Assembly (NCBI RefSeq): GCF_900148515.1
Contig: NZ_FRXN01000003.1
Location: forward strand, 662,757 to 726,756
From: Algoriphagus zhangzhouensis
Lineage (GTDB): Bacteria; Bacteroidota; Bacteroidia; Cytophagales; Cyclobacteriaceae
Length of the DNA: 64,000 bases
Reading direction: 5' to 3'
Under the pieces are notes generated by a model. It saw nothing but the letters and a program-made list of their open reading frames with translations, was not told the DNA's origin and searched no databases. The stretch's first letter is position 1. Each line of letters starts with the position of its first letter. The position numbers and the translations under genes are program-made. Below, piece after piece: positions 54,657-63,258 of this stretch.

Positions 54657-55598
54657 ATGTTGATTATTCCTGACGAGAAAATCATTGAACTTCTTTCATA
54701 TTCAAGCCTAATTGAAGCTTTAAGTGCAATTTTTAAATCTGATTTCACCATGCCTGTCAGGCATCATCATTTTTACAAAACAGAAGAGGGCGAGGAAAAC
54801 ACCTTGATCCTAATGCCGGTTTGGAACAATGAGTACATGGGAATGAAGCAGGTGACTGTGGCGCCTGCCAATGCAAAAGCCAATATGCCATCGATTTTTG
54901 CTCAGTATATCTTAAGTAATTCAAAGACCGGACAGCCACTGGCAATGATGAATGCAACTGAGCTCACTGCAAGAAGGACGGCATGCACATCAGCCCTTGC
55001 AGCTTCTTTTCTTTGTAGAGAAGATGCCGAAAACCTTTTGATTGTGGGTGGTGGAAAAGTTGCCCAACATTTAGTTCATGCCCATTTAGAAATAAGAAAC
55101 TTCAAAAAGGCCAGTGTTTGGATGCGAAATCAAGAGAAATTGGAAGAGTTTGTAAGCAGTTTGAAGGAACAGGGAATTCCAGCAGAATCTGTTTCAAATT
55201 TAGAAGAATCAGCCAGAGAGGCCGACTTGATTTCTTGCGCAACCCTTTCTCCTACTCCCGTCATTATGGGCGAATGGATAAAACCAGGCACGCACTTGGA
55301 CATGATTGGCTCTCACAAGCCGACAACTCGTGAAACGGATGATGACGCCATCCGAAAGAGCTCCATTTTTGTAGATTCTCGTGAAGGAGCTTTACATGAA
55401 ACTGGAGAGTTGGCAATCCCAATTGCCGAAGGAATAATTAGCGAGAAAGATGTCAAAGCAGATATTGTAGAACTGGTCAAAGGAATTCACCCTGGAAGAA
55501 CAAGTCCTGAAGAAATCACGCTATTCAAATCTGCCGGTTTGGCAGTCGAAGATCTTGCAGCCGCGCTTTTGGTTTACAAGGGCTTCAAAAAGGCATAA
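54657..55598 (+). CDS. ornithine cyclodeaminase / mu-crystallin family protein
   Basis: A 313-residue NAD(P)-dependent enzyme. The substrate-side Lys region is seen in NTLILMPVWNNEYMGMKQVTV, with MNATELTARRTACTSALAAS next, and the dinucleotide site is LLIVGGGKVAQHLVHAH (about 126-142). The family includes ornithine cyclodeaminase, alanine dehydrogenase and imine reductases, and the sequence alone does not choose among them. Together with the DAO-like and D-aminoacylase-like neighbours, deamination or imine reduction of an amino acid is likely. Confidence 0.88.
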   Translation: MLIIPDEKIIELLSYSSLIEALSAIFKSDFTMPVRHHHFYKTEEGEENTLILMPVWNNEYMGMKQVTVAPANAKANMPSIFAQYILSNSKTGQPLAMMNATELTARRTACTSALAASFLCREDAENLLIVGGGKVAQHLVHAHLEIRNFKKASVWMRNQEKLEEFVSSLKEQGIPAESVSNLEESAREADLISCATLSPTPVIMGEWIKPGTHLDMIGSHKPTTRETDDDAIRKSSIFVDSREGALHETGELAIPIAEGIISEKDVKADIVELVKGIHPGRTSPEEITLFKSAGLAVEDLAAALLVYKGFKKA

Positions 55599-55658
55599 GA
55601 AATTGAATATGTTTTCATAATTTAAAAGGATACAAACCACCACCTCAACCTTTTAAAC

Positions 55659-57332
55659 ATGAAATCTTTTTATTCCCTTTTTGCTGGAATCCTGCTATTC
55701 ACAGCCTGTTCTTCACCTGAAAAATATGATATCCTAATCAAAAATGGCCAAATCATGGATGGTTCAGGCCAGGCATCATATATCGGAGATGTTGGAATCA
55801 TTGCAGATACCATCGCAGCGGTCGGCAAATTGGATGGAGCACAAGGCGAATTGGAAATTGACGCTACTGGCTTGGTAGTCGCTCCGGGATTCATCAATAT
55901 GCTGAGTTGGGCTGTTGAATCTCTGATTGAGGATGGTCGATCCCAAAGTGATATTCGACAAGGAGTGACTTTGGAAGTATTTGGAGAAGGAGCTTCTATG
56001 GGCCCTTTGAATGAAACCATGAAGGAAGAGGAACTCAAAGCCCAAGGAGACATCAAATTCCCTATCGAATGGACTTCATTAGCAGAATACCTGGATTTCT
56101 TGGTTGAAAAAGGAGTGTCCACCAATGTCGCTTCTTTTATCGGAGCTACCACAGTTCGGGTCAATGCCTTGGGCTATGAAGACCGAGCTCCCACCGCTGA
56201 AGAGTTGGAATCCATGAAAGACATGGTCAGGAAAGCTATGGAAGAAGGAGCTTTGGGGGTGGGATCATCCCTGATCTATGCCCCAGCTTTTTATGCCAGC
56301 ACAGAAGAGTTGATTGAGCTTTGCAAAGTCGCCTCTGAATATGACGGAATGTACATTTCCCATATGCGAAGTGAAGGTGGGCGATTATTGGAGAGTTTGG
56401 ATGAATTGATTCGCATCGCCTCAGAAGCAGATATCAGAGCAGAAGTCTATCACCTCAAGATGAGTGGTCAGGACAATTGGGGCAAATTTGATCAGGTAGT
56501 CGCCAAAATAGATTCGGCTAGAGCTGCCGGCTTGGAAATCACCACAGATATGTACAATTACATCGCTGGAGCGACGGGTTTGGACGCTTCCATGCCGCCT
56601 TGGGTTCAGGAAGGAGGCTATGAGAAATGGGCAGAAAGACTTCAGGATCCCGCAATTCGCAAGAAAGTCTATCAGGAAATGGTCACTCCTACCAATGAAT
56701 GGGAAAGCCTGATGCAGGCTGTAGAAGGACCTGAAAAAATCATTTTGGTAGGTTTTAAAAACGACAGTTTGAAATACCTGACAGGCAAAACCTTGGCTGA
56801 AGTAGCCGAAATGAGAAATACCACACCTGCTGAAGCGGCCATGGACTTGGTAGTTCAGGATGGAAGCAGAGTAGGTACAATCTATTTCTTAATGTCCGAG
56901 GAGAATGTCAAAAAACAAATCGCATTGCCTTATATGAGCTTTGGCTCTGATGCCGGCTCTTACTCGATTGAGGGAGTTTTTTTAAAGTCCAGCTATCATC
57001 CAAGAGCTTTTGGAAACTTCTCCAGATTATTAGGGAAGTATGTTAGGGATGAAAAAGTCATTCCATTGGAAGAAGCAATTTACAAGCTCACTACCTTACC
57101 CGCTACCAATTTGAAAATCAAGAAGCGTGGAGCTTTGAAAGTAGGCTTTTATGGGGATTTGGCGATTTTTGACCCAGAAAAAATTCAGGACAATGCCACT
57201 TTCGAGGATCCGATGCAATATGCCACAGGGATGGTTCATGTCTTTGTCAATGGAACCCAAGTCCTCAAAGATGGAGAACATACCGGAGCACTCCCTGGAA
57301 TGGTGGTAAAAGGGCCAGGGGTGAAGAAATAG
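55659..57332 (+). CDS. D-aminoacylase-like amidohydrolase lipoprotein with altered metal site
   Basis: A 557-residue lipoprotein (lipobox FTACS, Cys17). The amidohydrolase fold is clear: YDILIKNGQIMDGSGQ, VVAPGFIN, YISHMRSEGG, EVYHLKMSG, TTDMYNYIAGATG and SFGSDAGS near residue 430. Where D-aminoacylases have an HxH after APGFID this protein has NMLSWAVES, and where they have the metal Cys in GNCG it has FGEGAS. The later His, Lys and Asp ligands remain. This belongs to a recognisable subfamily, so a different metal arrangement rather than a dead enzyme is likely. Periplasmic N-acyl-D-amino-acid or cyclic amide hydrolysis is a guess. Confidence 0.85.
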   Translation: MKSFYSLFAGILLFTACSSPEKYDILIKNGQIMDGSGQASYIGDVGIIADTIAAVGKLDGAQGELEIDATGLVVAPGFINMLSWAVESLIEDGRSQSDIRQGVTLEVFGEGASMGPLNETMKEEELKAQGDIKFPIEWTSLAEYLDFLVEKGVSTNVASFIGATTVRVNALGYEDRAPTAEELESMKDMVRKAMEEGALGVGSSLIYAPAFYASTEELIELCKVASEYDGMYISHMRSEGGRLLESLDELIRIASEADIRAEVYHLKMSGQDNWGKFDQVVAKIDSARAAGLEITTDMYNYIAGATGLDASMPPWVQEGGYEKWAERLQDPAIRKKVYQEMVTPTNEWESLMQAVEGPEKIILVGFKNDSLKYLTGKTLAEVAEMRNTTPAEAAMDLVVQDGSRVGTIYFLMSEENVKKQIALPYMSFGSDAGSYSIEGVFLKSSYHPRAFGNFSRLLGKYVRDEKVIPLEEAIYKLTTLPATNLKIKKRGALKVGFYGDLAIFDPEKIQDNATFEDPMQYATGMVHVFVNGTQVLKDGEHTGALPGMVVKGPGVKK

Positions 57333-57426
57333 TGGAGGAATTTTCTTCAAGACACGTTTTTTGTGACTTTTGATCCATTTTAAGCCAAATGCTGTTTGTA
57401 CTTTAGTAACGCAAATTAGAGTAATC

Positions 57427-58317
57427 ATGAAAGAAGAACAGGAATTAAAAAATATAGTCAGAGAGCGATATGCTAAAATCGCTGAGCAAGGAAAAGCAGA
57501 AAATGCCGCTTCTTGCTGCGGAGCCACTACTCCATCCAACAAGATCTACAATATCATGATGGATGATTACTCGGAAACTGAAGGTTATTTGGAAGATGCT
57601 GATTTAGGATTGGGATGTGGACTTCCAACCCAGTTTGCAAAAATCCAAAAAGGTGACACCGTCATTGATTTAGGTTCAGGAGCAGGAAATGACTGCTTTG
57701 TAGCCAGACATGAAACGGGGCTAGAAGGAAAAGTCATTGGAATCGACTTCACCCCTATCATGATCGAAAAAGCTCGTGCCAATGCCGAAAAACTAGGCTA
57801 TAACAATGTGGAATTCCGTGAAGGAGACATTGACAATATGCCTGTCAATGAGAATGTAGCGGATGTGATCGTTAGTAACTGCGTTTTGAACTTGGTTCCC
57901 AACAAGAAAAAAGTAATTGGTGAAATCTTCCGAGTCTTAAAGCCAGGAGGTCACTTTAGTATTTCTGATATTGTCTTGGTTGGTGAGCTTCCCAAAGAAC
58001 TTCGAGAGGATGCCGAAATGTATGCGGGTTGTGTAGCAGGAGCCATCCAAAAATCTGAATATTTACAATACATCCAGGATCAAGGATTTGAGAATATCAC
58101 CATTCAAAAAGAAAAGCCTATCCAAATTCCAGAAGATATCCTTTCCAAATATTTAAGTACTGAAGGCATTCAAAACTTCAACAATGGTGGAACAGGAATC
58201 TATAGCGTCACAGTTTATGCAGAAAAAGGAGGAGCTAAATCTGCAAAACCAAAATTAAAGCTATCCGAATTGCAGGCCGGATCATCCTGCTGTGAACCAA
58301 GTTCTGGTTGTTGTTAA
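57427..58317 (+). CDS. arsM: ArsM-like arsenite S-adenosylmethionine methyltransferase
   Basis: The start is ATG 57427 (296 residues). SAM site VIDLGSGAGNDCFVARHETG (79-98). The three cysteines that coordinate As(III) in characterised ArsM align with Cys64 (GLGCGLP), Cys152 (SNCVLNL) and Cys202 (YAGCVAGA). A Cys pair also lies at 30-31 and two more at the C-terminus (SSCCEPSSGCC). It is cytosolic. No arsR, arsB or arsC is nearby, so arsenic methylation is supported by residues, not context. Ends at a 14-bp perfect terminator. Confidence 0.88.
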   Translation: MKEEQELKNIVRERYAKIAEQGKAENAASCCGATTPSNKIYNIMMDDYSETEGYLEDADLGLGCGLPTQFAKIQKGDTVIDLGSGAGNDCFVARHETGLEGKVIGIDFTPIMIEKARANAEKLGYNNVEFREGDIDNMPVNENVADVIVSNCVLNLVPNKKKVIGEIFRVLKPGGHFSISDIVLVGELPKELREDAEMYAGCVAGAIQKSEYLQYIQDQGFENITIQKEKPIQIPEDILSKYLSTEGIQNFNNGGTGIYSVTVYAEKGGAKSAKPKLKLSELQAGSSCCEPSSGCC

Positions 58318-58357
58318 ATATTTAAAAGGATTGAAATAGAACATCCAATTCTTACTC

Positions 58358-58398
58358 TGAAAAGGAGCCTTCATTAAATAATGAAGGCTCCTTTTTTT
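58358..58398 (+). terminator. intrinsic terminator after arsM-like gene
   Basis: A perfect 14-bp stem AAAGGAGCCTTCAT (58361-58374) / ATGAAGGCTCCTTT (58381-58394), 6-nt loop, T-run. Confidence 0.95.
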
Positions 58399-58596
58399 AT
58401 TATTATCATAATAAAAATCTAATCGAGAGATTTATGATAAGCTATTAATCGAATTAAACATATAATTAACTACTACATAAATTACAAGCCTCGATGATCA
58501 AAAACTAATTTATAAATACCTAACTATCAATGATTTAAAATCTATTTTTTATAATATTTCATTATATTCAGTTTATAATATCTAATTTTTAACGCT

Positions 58597-59514
58597 ATGA
58601 ACTATTTTTCTTTTCTGTTCTTTAGTCTATTGGTTTTATTGACTTTAGGAAACACCAATCAAAAATCTACTCAAGAATTCTTTTATCCATCATTTGATAA
58701 TTTTGGAGATACACTATATGTAGATCCTCCCACGGGTTTATTTGATGAAGATAGAGAACTCATTATTTCAACTCTTAAATTATCAAAGCCTGGGGATGTC
58801 ATTTTATTTTCACCGGGAACCTACCGAATTGGTAGCTTAATTGACCTTGACGTTCCAGAACTAACTTTAATAGGTCATGAAGAGGGAACAATCATCCGAG
58901 GATGCGAGCCCGACGAGATGGTAGACATTGAACCATCAATTTTCGGATGTGGTGGTTTTGAATTAATCGCAGATTCGCAGACAATTAAGAACTTTACTTT
59001 TGAGTATGCTTGGCATGGAATCATTATTGGATGCTGTATGCCAAAAAATATAGAAGAAGCTGAATCTGGAAGCAGTTTTACCACGACTTCCTATGGAGGT
59101 CATATTATTGAAAATAATACTTTCAGGAATAATCCAACTGGAATACGAGTTACTGGCAATAGTCCAATACCCACGAAAATATCAAACAACATTTTTCATG
59201 ACAACTACCATGGCCTTACCATAAATGGAGGTAATGTGACAGTTGAAAACAATCATTTTTTTTCAAAAGAGCCTACAAATGTCCCCATAGATCATGTCAC
59301 TCACAATGCAATTGGTGTCTGGCCTTACGAGGAATGGTTAACTAATACAGAAGGAATTGAAAAAGAGAAAGATTGCACCAACAACTATATTCTCAATAAC
59401 TATATAGAAAACTTGGAAATTGGAATTGAAGTCTATGGTAATAACCCAGATGAATTGGAGAAGGATGGTAAATGTGGAACTACTATAGTGCAAGGAAATA
59501 AAATTGTCAACTAA
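58597..59514 (+). CDS. secreted right-handed parallel beta-helix protein (NosD/pectate-lyase-like)
   Basis: A 305-residue exported protein (signal peptide about 1-20). After a short region (SKPGDVILFSPGTYRIGSLIDL) the sequence falls into beta-helix coils marked by Asn ladders: HIIENNTFRNNPTGIRVTG, SNNIFHDNYHGLTING, VENNHFF, LNNYIENLEIGIEVYG. Coil order matches pectin-lyase-fold proteins, but no catalytic set is recognised, and the protein is short for a lyase. Unusually Cys-rich for the group (GCGGF, GCCM, KDCTNN, KCGTT). The gene and its 280-bp leader are AT-rich compared with the flanks. Confidence 0.8.
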   Translation: MNYFSFLFFSLLVLLTLGNTNQKSTQEFFYPSFDNFGDTLYVDPPTGLFDEDRELIISTLKLSKPGDVILFSPGTYRIGSLIDLDVPELTLIGHEEGTIIRGCEPDEMVDIEPSIFGCGGFELIADSQTIKNFTFEYAWHGIIIGCCMPKNIEEAESGSSFTTTSYGGHIIENNTFRNNPTGIRVTGNSPIPTKISNNIFHDNYHGLTINGGNVTVENNHFFSKEPTNVPIDHVTHNAIGVWPYEEWLTNTEGIEKEKDCTNNYILNNYIENLEIGIEVYGNNPDELEKDGKCGTTIVQGNKIVN

Positions 59515-59715
59515 TTTGATTCAAGATTTCCCATCACGCTTTTTTCTCGGCTTAGAAAGAAAAATAATTGAGAAACGACATTAGGATTTGTAGCGGATTT
59601 TTTGGTTATTTCTTTATTTTCCAATCGCCAAGATCCAAAAAAGAAGAGTATTTAAAATACACAAACTTTAAAGAATGAATGGCCCCAACAACTTGAATCC
59701 AATTACAACCAAACA

Positions 59716-60627
59716 TTGACAAAAAGACTTTCACTTTTATTATTTCTTTTCTTCTATTTTTCATTTCAAACTTGGAGTCAAATTCGAATAACGGGGAAAG
59801 TCATAGACAAAGACGACAAGTCTCCAATTCCAGGGGTTCAGGTTCAAGAAAAAGGTATTGAGAATGGAACTGTTACTAAAACAGATGGAACATTTGAATT
59901 AAATGTAAGTGATCCAAATGCAGCATTAGTTTTTTCATTTATAGGGATGAGAACTGAGGAAGTTCCTCTAAAAGGAAAAAATCAGATTGTATTTGTAGCA
60001 AAATGGGATTGTAACAAAGATTTTTTCGATTCACAAGAAATCAGTTTTTTTACCAAAAGTGGAATAATAAATAATCCCATCGGCGGAGAAATTGAAATTG
60101 CCTCACCATGGATTTTTAGAGGTGTAATAAAAGGAAAATATGGCTACCAGACGAACTTTAAAGAAAACCATCATCAAAATGCCCAAATCGAATTTGCTCA
60201 TTCCATCTCAAACTGTGACTTTGATATAGATTTTAGATGGGACTATAGAGAAATTTCTTGGGAACAAAACCTGAGATTTCATGCCCACTCTTTTGAAATA
60301 GATTTAAATATTCATGAAATTAAATTCATTGCCGGGTATTCACACTTAAATTTTTCGGAAATAGAAAATCAATTCAACAAGACATCTTCAGGAGTTTTGA
60401 TTGGGGTTGGTAAATATTTTAGTCTCCCGATGTACCCTACAGCAATTTTTAAGTTGGGTATCTACCAAGACAAATTAGAATACCAAGCTAAAATTCAAGG
60501 TGGAATTAAGAACCTTCAGACTTTTATAAAATTTTACAAACTAAATGACTATAACGAATTAAGTTTAGGTATTGGAATCAGTTTAGGATATAAAACAAAA
60601 AGGCAGAAATTGAATTCGAAGGATTAA
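59716..60627 (+). CDS. CarboxypepD_reg-like domain protein with outer-membrane barrel-like C-terminus
   Basis: A 303-residue exported protein starting with TTG (59716; ATT 59715 is out of frame). Signal peptide about 1-21. CarboxypepD_reg-like domain at about 22-95 (IPGVQVQEKGIENGTVTKTDGTF, shortened hallmark SFIGMRTEEVPL). The C-terminal 180 residues are alternating amphipathic strands (FDIDFRWDYREISWEQNLRF) consistent with a small outer-membrane barrel, but no plug is present. Function unknown. Part of the AT-rich stretch. Confidence 0.72.
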   Translation: MTKRLSLLLFLFFYFSFQTWSQIRITGKVIDKDDKSPIPGVQVQEKGIENGTVTKTDGTFELNVSDPNAALVFSFIGMRTEEVPLKGKNQIVFVAKWDCNKDFFDSQEISFFTKSGIINNPIGGEIEIASPWIFRGVIKGKYGYQTNFKENHHQNAQIEFAHSISNCDFDIDFRWDYREISWEQNLRFHAHSFEIDLNIHEIKFIAGYSHLNFSEIENQFNKTSSGVLIGVGKYFSLPMYPTAIFKLGIYQDKLEYQAKIQGGIKNLQTFIKFYKLNDYNELSLGIGISLGYKTKRQKLNSKD

Positions 60628-60687
60628 AATTGAACAAAAAAGAACAGAAATAATATTTAATGGTTAATTGATAAATCTCCTTCAATA

Positions 60688-61107
60688 ATGAAATACTTAA
60701 TTCTTCTTTCAAGTACTTTCCTTTATTTCATTGGAGCTTTGGCTATATCTTACTATTTATGGAATATTGAGGATAATTGGATTTGGAAAGGTTCCATGGT
60801 TCTCTGTCCAATTACCACCGGTTTACTTTTTTTTTGGATAATTCAATCTTACTCCAAAGTTCACCATAACAACACTATTCTAAGAATCACAAAATTATTT
60901 TCAACCAAAAGTTATGATTTAAAAGGGTTGACATCCTGGAATGAGGACAACAATATAATCAGGATAAGCTTTAGAAAACTAAATCTTCAGTTTAATGAGG
61001 ATAATGTTACAATTATTGACTTTGCCGATAGAGATAATGTCGAGCAACTTTATCATTATTTGAAAACTCACTTTCCTGACAAAAATAAAAAAAGCCTTGA
61101 ACAGTAA
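60688..61107 (+). CDS. small membrane protein of unknown function
   Basis: A 139-residue protein with two transmembrane helices (about 3-25 and 36-53) followed by an 80-residue cytosolic domain with PH-like strand pattern (ILRITKLFSTKSYDLKGLTSW, IIRISFRKLNLQF). The family is not recognised. The last codons and stop overlap the terminator used by the opposite-strand operon. AT-rich like its two upstream neighbours. Confidence 0.68.
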   Translation: MKYLILLSSTFLYFIGALAISYYLWNIEDNWIWKGSMVLCPITTGLLFFWIIQSYSKVHHNNTILRITKLFSTKSYDLKGLTSWNEDNNIIRISFRKLNLQFNEDNVTIIDFADRDNVEQLYHYLKTHFPDKNKKSLEQ

Positions 61108-61120
61108 TATTCAAGGCTTC
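61083..61120 (-). terminator. intrinsic terminator for the epimerase/ThuA operon
   Basis: Stem AAGCCTTGA (61092-61100) / TCAAGGCTT (61111-61119), 10-nt loop; on the minus strand it is followed by a T-rich run. It overlaps the 3' end of the opposite-strand membrane-protein gene. Confidence 0.9.
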
Positions 61121-61142
61121 CATGTATTCAATCTATCTCTGA

Positions 61143-61994
61143 TTACAATCCATACTTCTCCCCTTTTTCTCGGATCAGTTTGTATCCGTTTTCAGCCATA
61201 TCCCAAGGTTCTGAGAAGTTTCTCCAAACTCCAATAGAATTGGCAAATGCTGGATCATTTCGGGTAAAGCCTTCAATTGTCAACCAACCGGAATAGCCTA
61301 CCTTTTTCAAAGTGGCAAAAGTCTCATCAAAGTCCACATGACCAGAACCCGGAGTTCCTCGGTCATTTTCAGAAATATGGAAATGCCCCAATTTTGGTGC
61401 GATCAACTCAATCGCAGAACCCAGTTTCTTCTCCTCCATATTAGCATGATGCGTATCAAACATCGCCTGAACATTAGGATGATTTACTTTGGTCAACAAG
61501 TAATCCAATTGTTCCATAGTATTTGCCAAATAGCATTCAAATCGATTCAAGGCTTCCGGCGTCAATAGGATTCCCAACTTCTGGGCATAGTCTCCCATTT
61601 CATGCAAAACCTCCGCAGACCAATTGTATTCATCCTCCATCGGTGCACGGGAAGCAAAAGTCGCGAAAGCTGAATGAAATGGCCCACAAAGCACTTGCGA
61701 ATTCAAATCAGCAGCTCTATCCAAAACCCAACGAAGTCTTTCTTTTGATTTTTCTCTTACTGCACCATCAGGAGAAATCGGGTTTTCTTCCGGGCTCAAA
61801 ACAGTCACAGTAGTTACTTCCAATCCAATATCTGCACAATGTTTCCCCACCATTTTGAAAGACTCTTCCGGAGATCCTCCGATAAAAAATTCAGCACCAT
61901 CATAACCGATCTCTTTCAATCGATCCAAGATGGGCAATAATGACTCTGACATTTCTGCTGACCAGGCCAGCACATTAAATCCTATTTTGTTCAT
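61143..61994 (-). CDS. ketose 3-epimerase-like sugar isomerase (xylose isomerase-like TIM barrel)
   Basis: A 283-residue TIM-barrel enzyme with the four metal ligands of the D-tagatose/D-allulose 3-epimerase group: Glu147 (PEALNR), Asp180 (AMFDTHHAN), His206 (GHFHISEN) and Glu241 (LTIEGF). LNRFECYLANT is typical of the same group, though annotation as sugar phosphate isomerase/epimerase is the safe label. Cytosolic, no signal peptide. It acts last in a minus-strand set after ThuA and PhyH-like proteins. Epimerisation at C3 would suit processing of a 3-keto or ketose intermediate. Confidence 0.88.
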   Translation of the reverse strand: MNKIGFNVLAWSAEMSESLLPILDRLKEIGYDGAEFFIGGSPEESFKMVGKHCADIGLEVTTVTVLSPEENPISPDGAVREKSKERLRWVLDRAADLNSQVLCGPFHSAFATFASRAPMEDEYNWSAEVLHEMGDYAQKLGILLTPEALNRFECYLANTMEQLDYLLTKVNHPNVQAMFDTHHANMEEKKLGSAIELIAPKLGHFHISENDRGTPGSGHVDFDETFATLKKVGYSGWLTIEGFTRNDPAFANSIGVWRNFSEPWDMAENGYKLIREKGEKYGL

Positions 61995-62048
61995 ATTTCA
62001 AGTTTTTTGTCGATAGACCTTGGTCCATAGCTTATTCAAATCTATGGT

Positions 62049-63053
62049 CTATTTAAAATCCTCCACTCTCATTCCCTTTCTAAAAGTATCAAAGCCGAAC
62101 ATGGTTGGCTTGTATTCACCTACTATTTCAACTGACATATCTGGAGTAATTTCATCTGACATCCCCACTAGCCAAAAAGCAGCATTGATCACCATTCGTC
62201 TAAGGTCAGCATTTTCAAAGTCCATAGAAGCTCCCATGGTCGATGCAAAAGCCATCCCCGGAGAGCCTCCCTCGATTTGATAAGGCTTTGTCCAAGCAAC
62301 AGGCATTACCGACTTTTCCCACATCATAGGAGAATCAGGTGTCATCCCTGCTGTACTTTGCCCATACATCAAAACATTAGCCTCGGCTGGTAGATGCTTG
62401 ATTCCATATACATCGGAATATCCCCAGATGTCTTTCACGCCTCGAAGCACCGGATGATCATTCAATTGATCTGTTCCATCCAAAAGTCCCCTGGTACCCT
62501 CATGTGCATGATGACCGTGGTGATTTACCCAAGTTTCGCCTAGAATTCTTTGACCGAAACCTCTCTCCCAGCCTTCCTTTTCACTTCTCCAATGCCATTT
62601 AGCAAATGGAGAATCCGGATTCTTTTGATAGGCAAAAGCGTGGGTTGAAGTTCTCAATCCAATGATAGGCTTTCCAGCCTTTAAAAAGTTTTCGATGTAC
62701 TGCGACTGCTCATCTGGAAGCTCACGGAATCTTATCAGCATGATCATCAAATCGGCAGTTTCCAAATGCTCCAAGCCAGGAATATTGTTTTGATAATTGG
62801 GAACGATATCTCCCGATTCTGGATCTATCGGAAATAGAACTGTAGTTTTGAAGCCATAAGTTTGTGATAGAATCTTGGCAAACATAGGCATGGATTCTTC
62901 GGAGCGGTATTCATCATCACCAGCTACAAGAACTACATGTTTCCCTTTCCCAGGACCTTGACCACCCTCAAACTGAAGAAAAGTCACACCATTTTGGGAA
63001 TAGGCGCAGGAAATAAAAAGACAGAAAATAAATAAAGAGGCAATCTTTTTCAT
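62049..63053 (-). CDS. ThuA-domain exported protein
   Basis: The start is taken at ATG 63053 (334 residues, MKKIASLFIFCLFISCAYS); ATG 63071 is an alternative. Exported, with a possible lipidation Cys at about 16. The ThuA glutamine-amidotransferase-like domain shows KHVVLVAGDDEYRSEESMPMF, LMIMLIRFRELPDEQSQYIENFLKAGKPIIGLRTSTHAF (hallmark: KPIIGLRTSTHAF) and NHHGHHAHEGTRG. ThuA proteins occur with 3-keto sugar oxidoreductases and DUF1080 in many Bacteroidota. Located 54 bp upstream of the epimerase gene on the minus strand. Confidence 0.88.
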   Translation of the reverse strand: MKKIASLFIFCLFISCAYSQNGVTFLQFEGGQGPGKGKHVVLVAGDDEYRSEESMPMFAKILSQTYGFKTTVLFPIDPESGDIVPNYQNNIPGLEHLETADLMIMLIRFRELPDEQSQYIENFLKAGKPIIGLRTSTHAFAYQKNPDSPFAKWHWRSEKEGWERGFGQRILGETWVNHHGHHAHEGTRGLLDGTDQLNDHPVLRGVKDIWGYSDVYGIKHLPAEANVLMYGQSTAGMTPDSPMMWEKSVMPVAWTKPYQIEGGSPGMAFASTMGASMDFENADLRRMVINAAFWLVGMSDEITPDMSVEIVGEYKPTMFGFDTFRKGMRVEDFK

Positions 63054-63210
63054 CAGGTTATTTTTATTCATTAGTACAGAAGCCCTAAAATAAGTGATTC
63101 TAATTTGGGCACAATTATTTTATTTCATTTTGAATAAGAATCAGAATTTTGAATTGAATTTCTTTAACAATCTGGATAGAGAGACATAAAATCTACCATC
63201 CAAAATAGGC

Positions 63211-63233
63211 TTGACTTCGCTCAGCCTGACAAA
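63211..63233. repeat. single arm of a dispersed TGAGCGnAGTC-type repeat
   Basis: Read on the minus strand: TTTGTCAGGCTGAGCGAAG, matching the right arm of the element at 46368-46391 (TTTGTCAGTCAGAGCGGGG) except at a few positions. Lies in the 205-bp gap before ThuA. Confidence 0.5.
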
Positions 63234-63258
63234 ACAAGGTTTTCAATTTTGAAATCTT

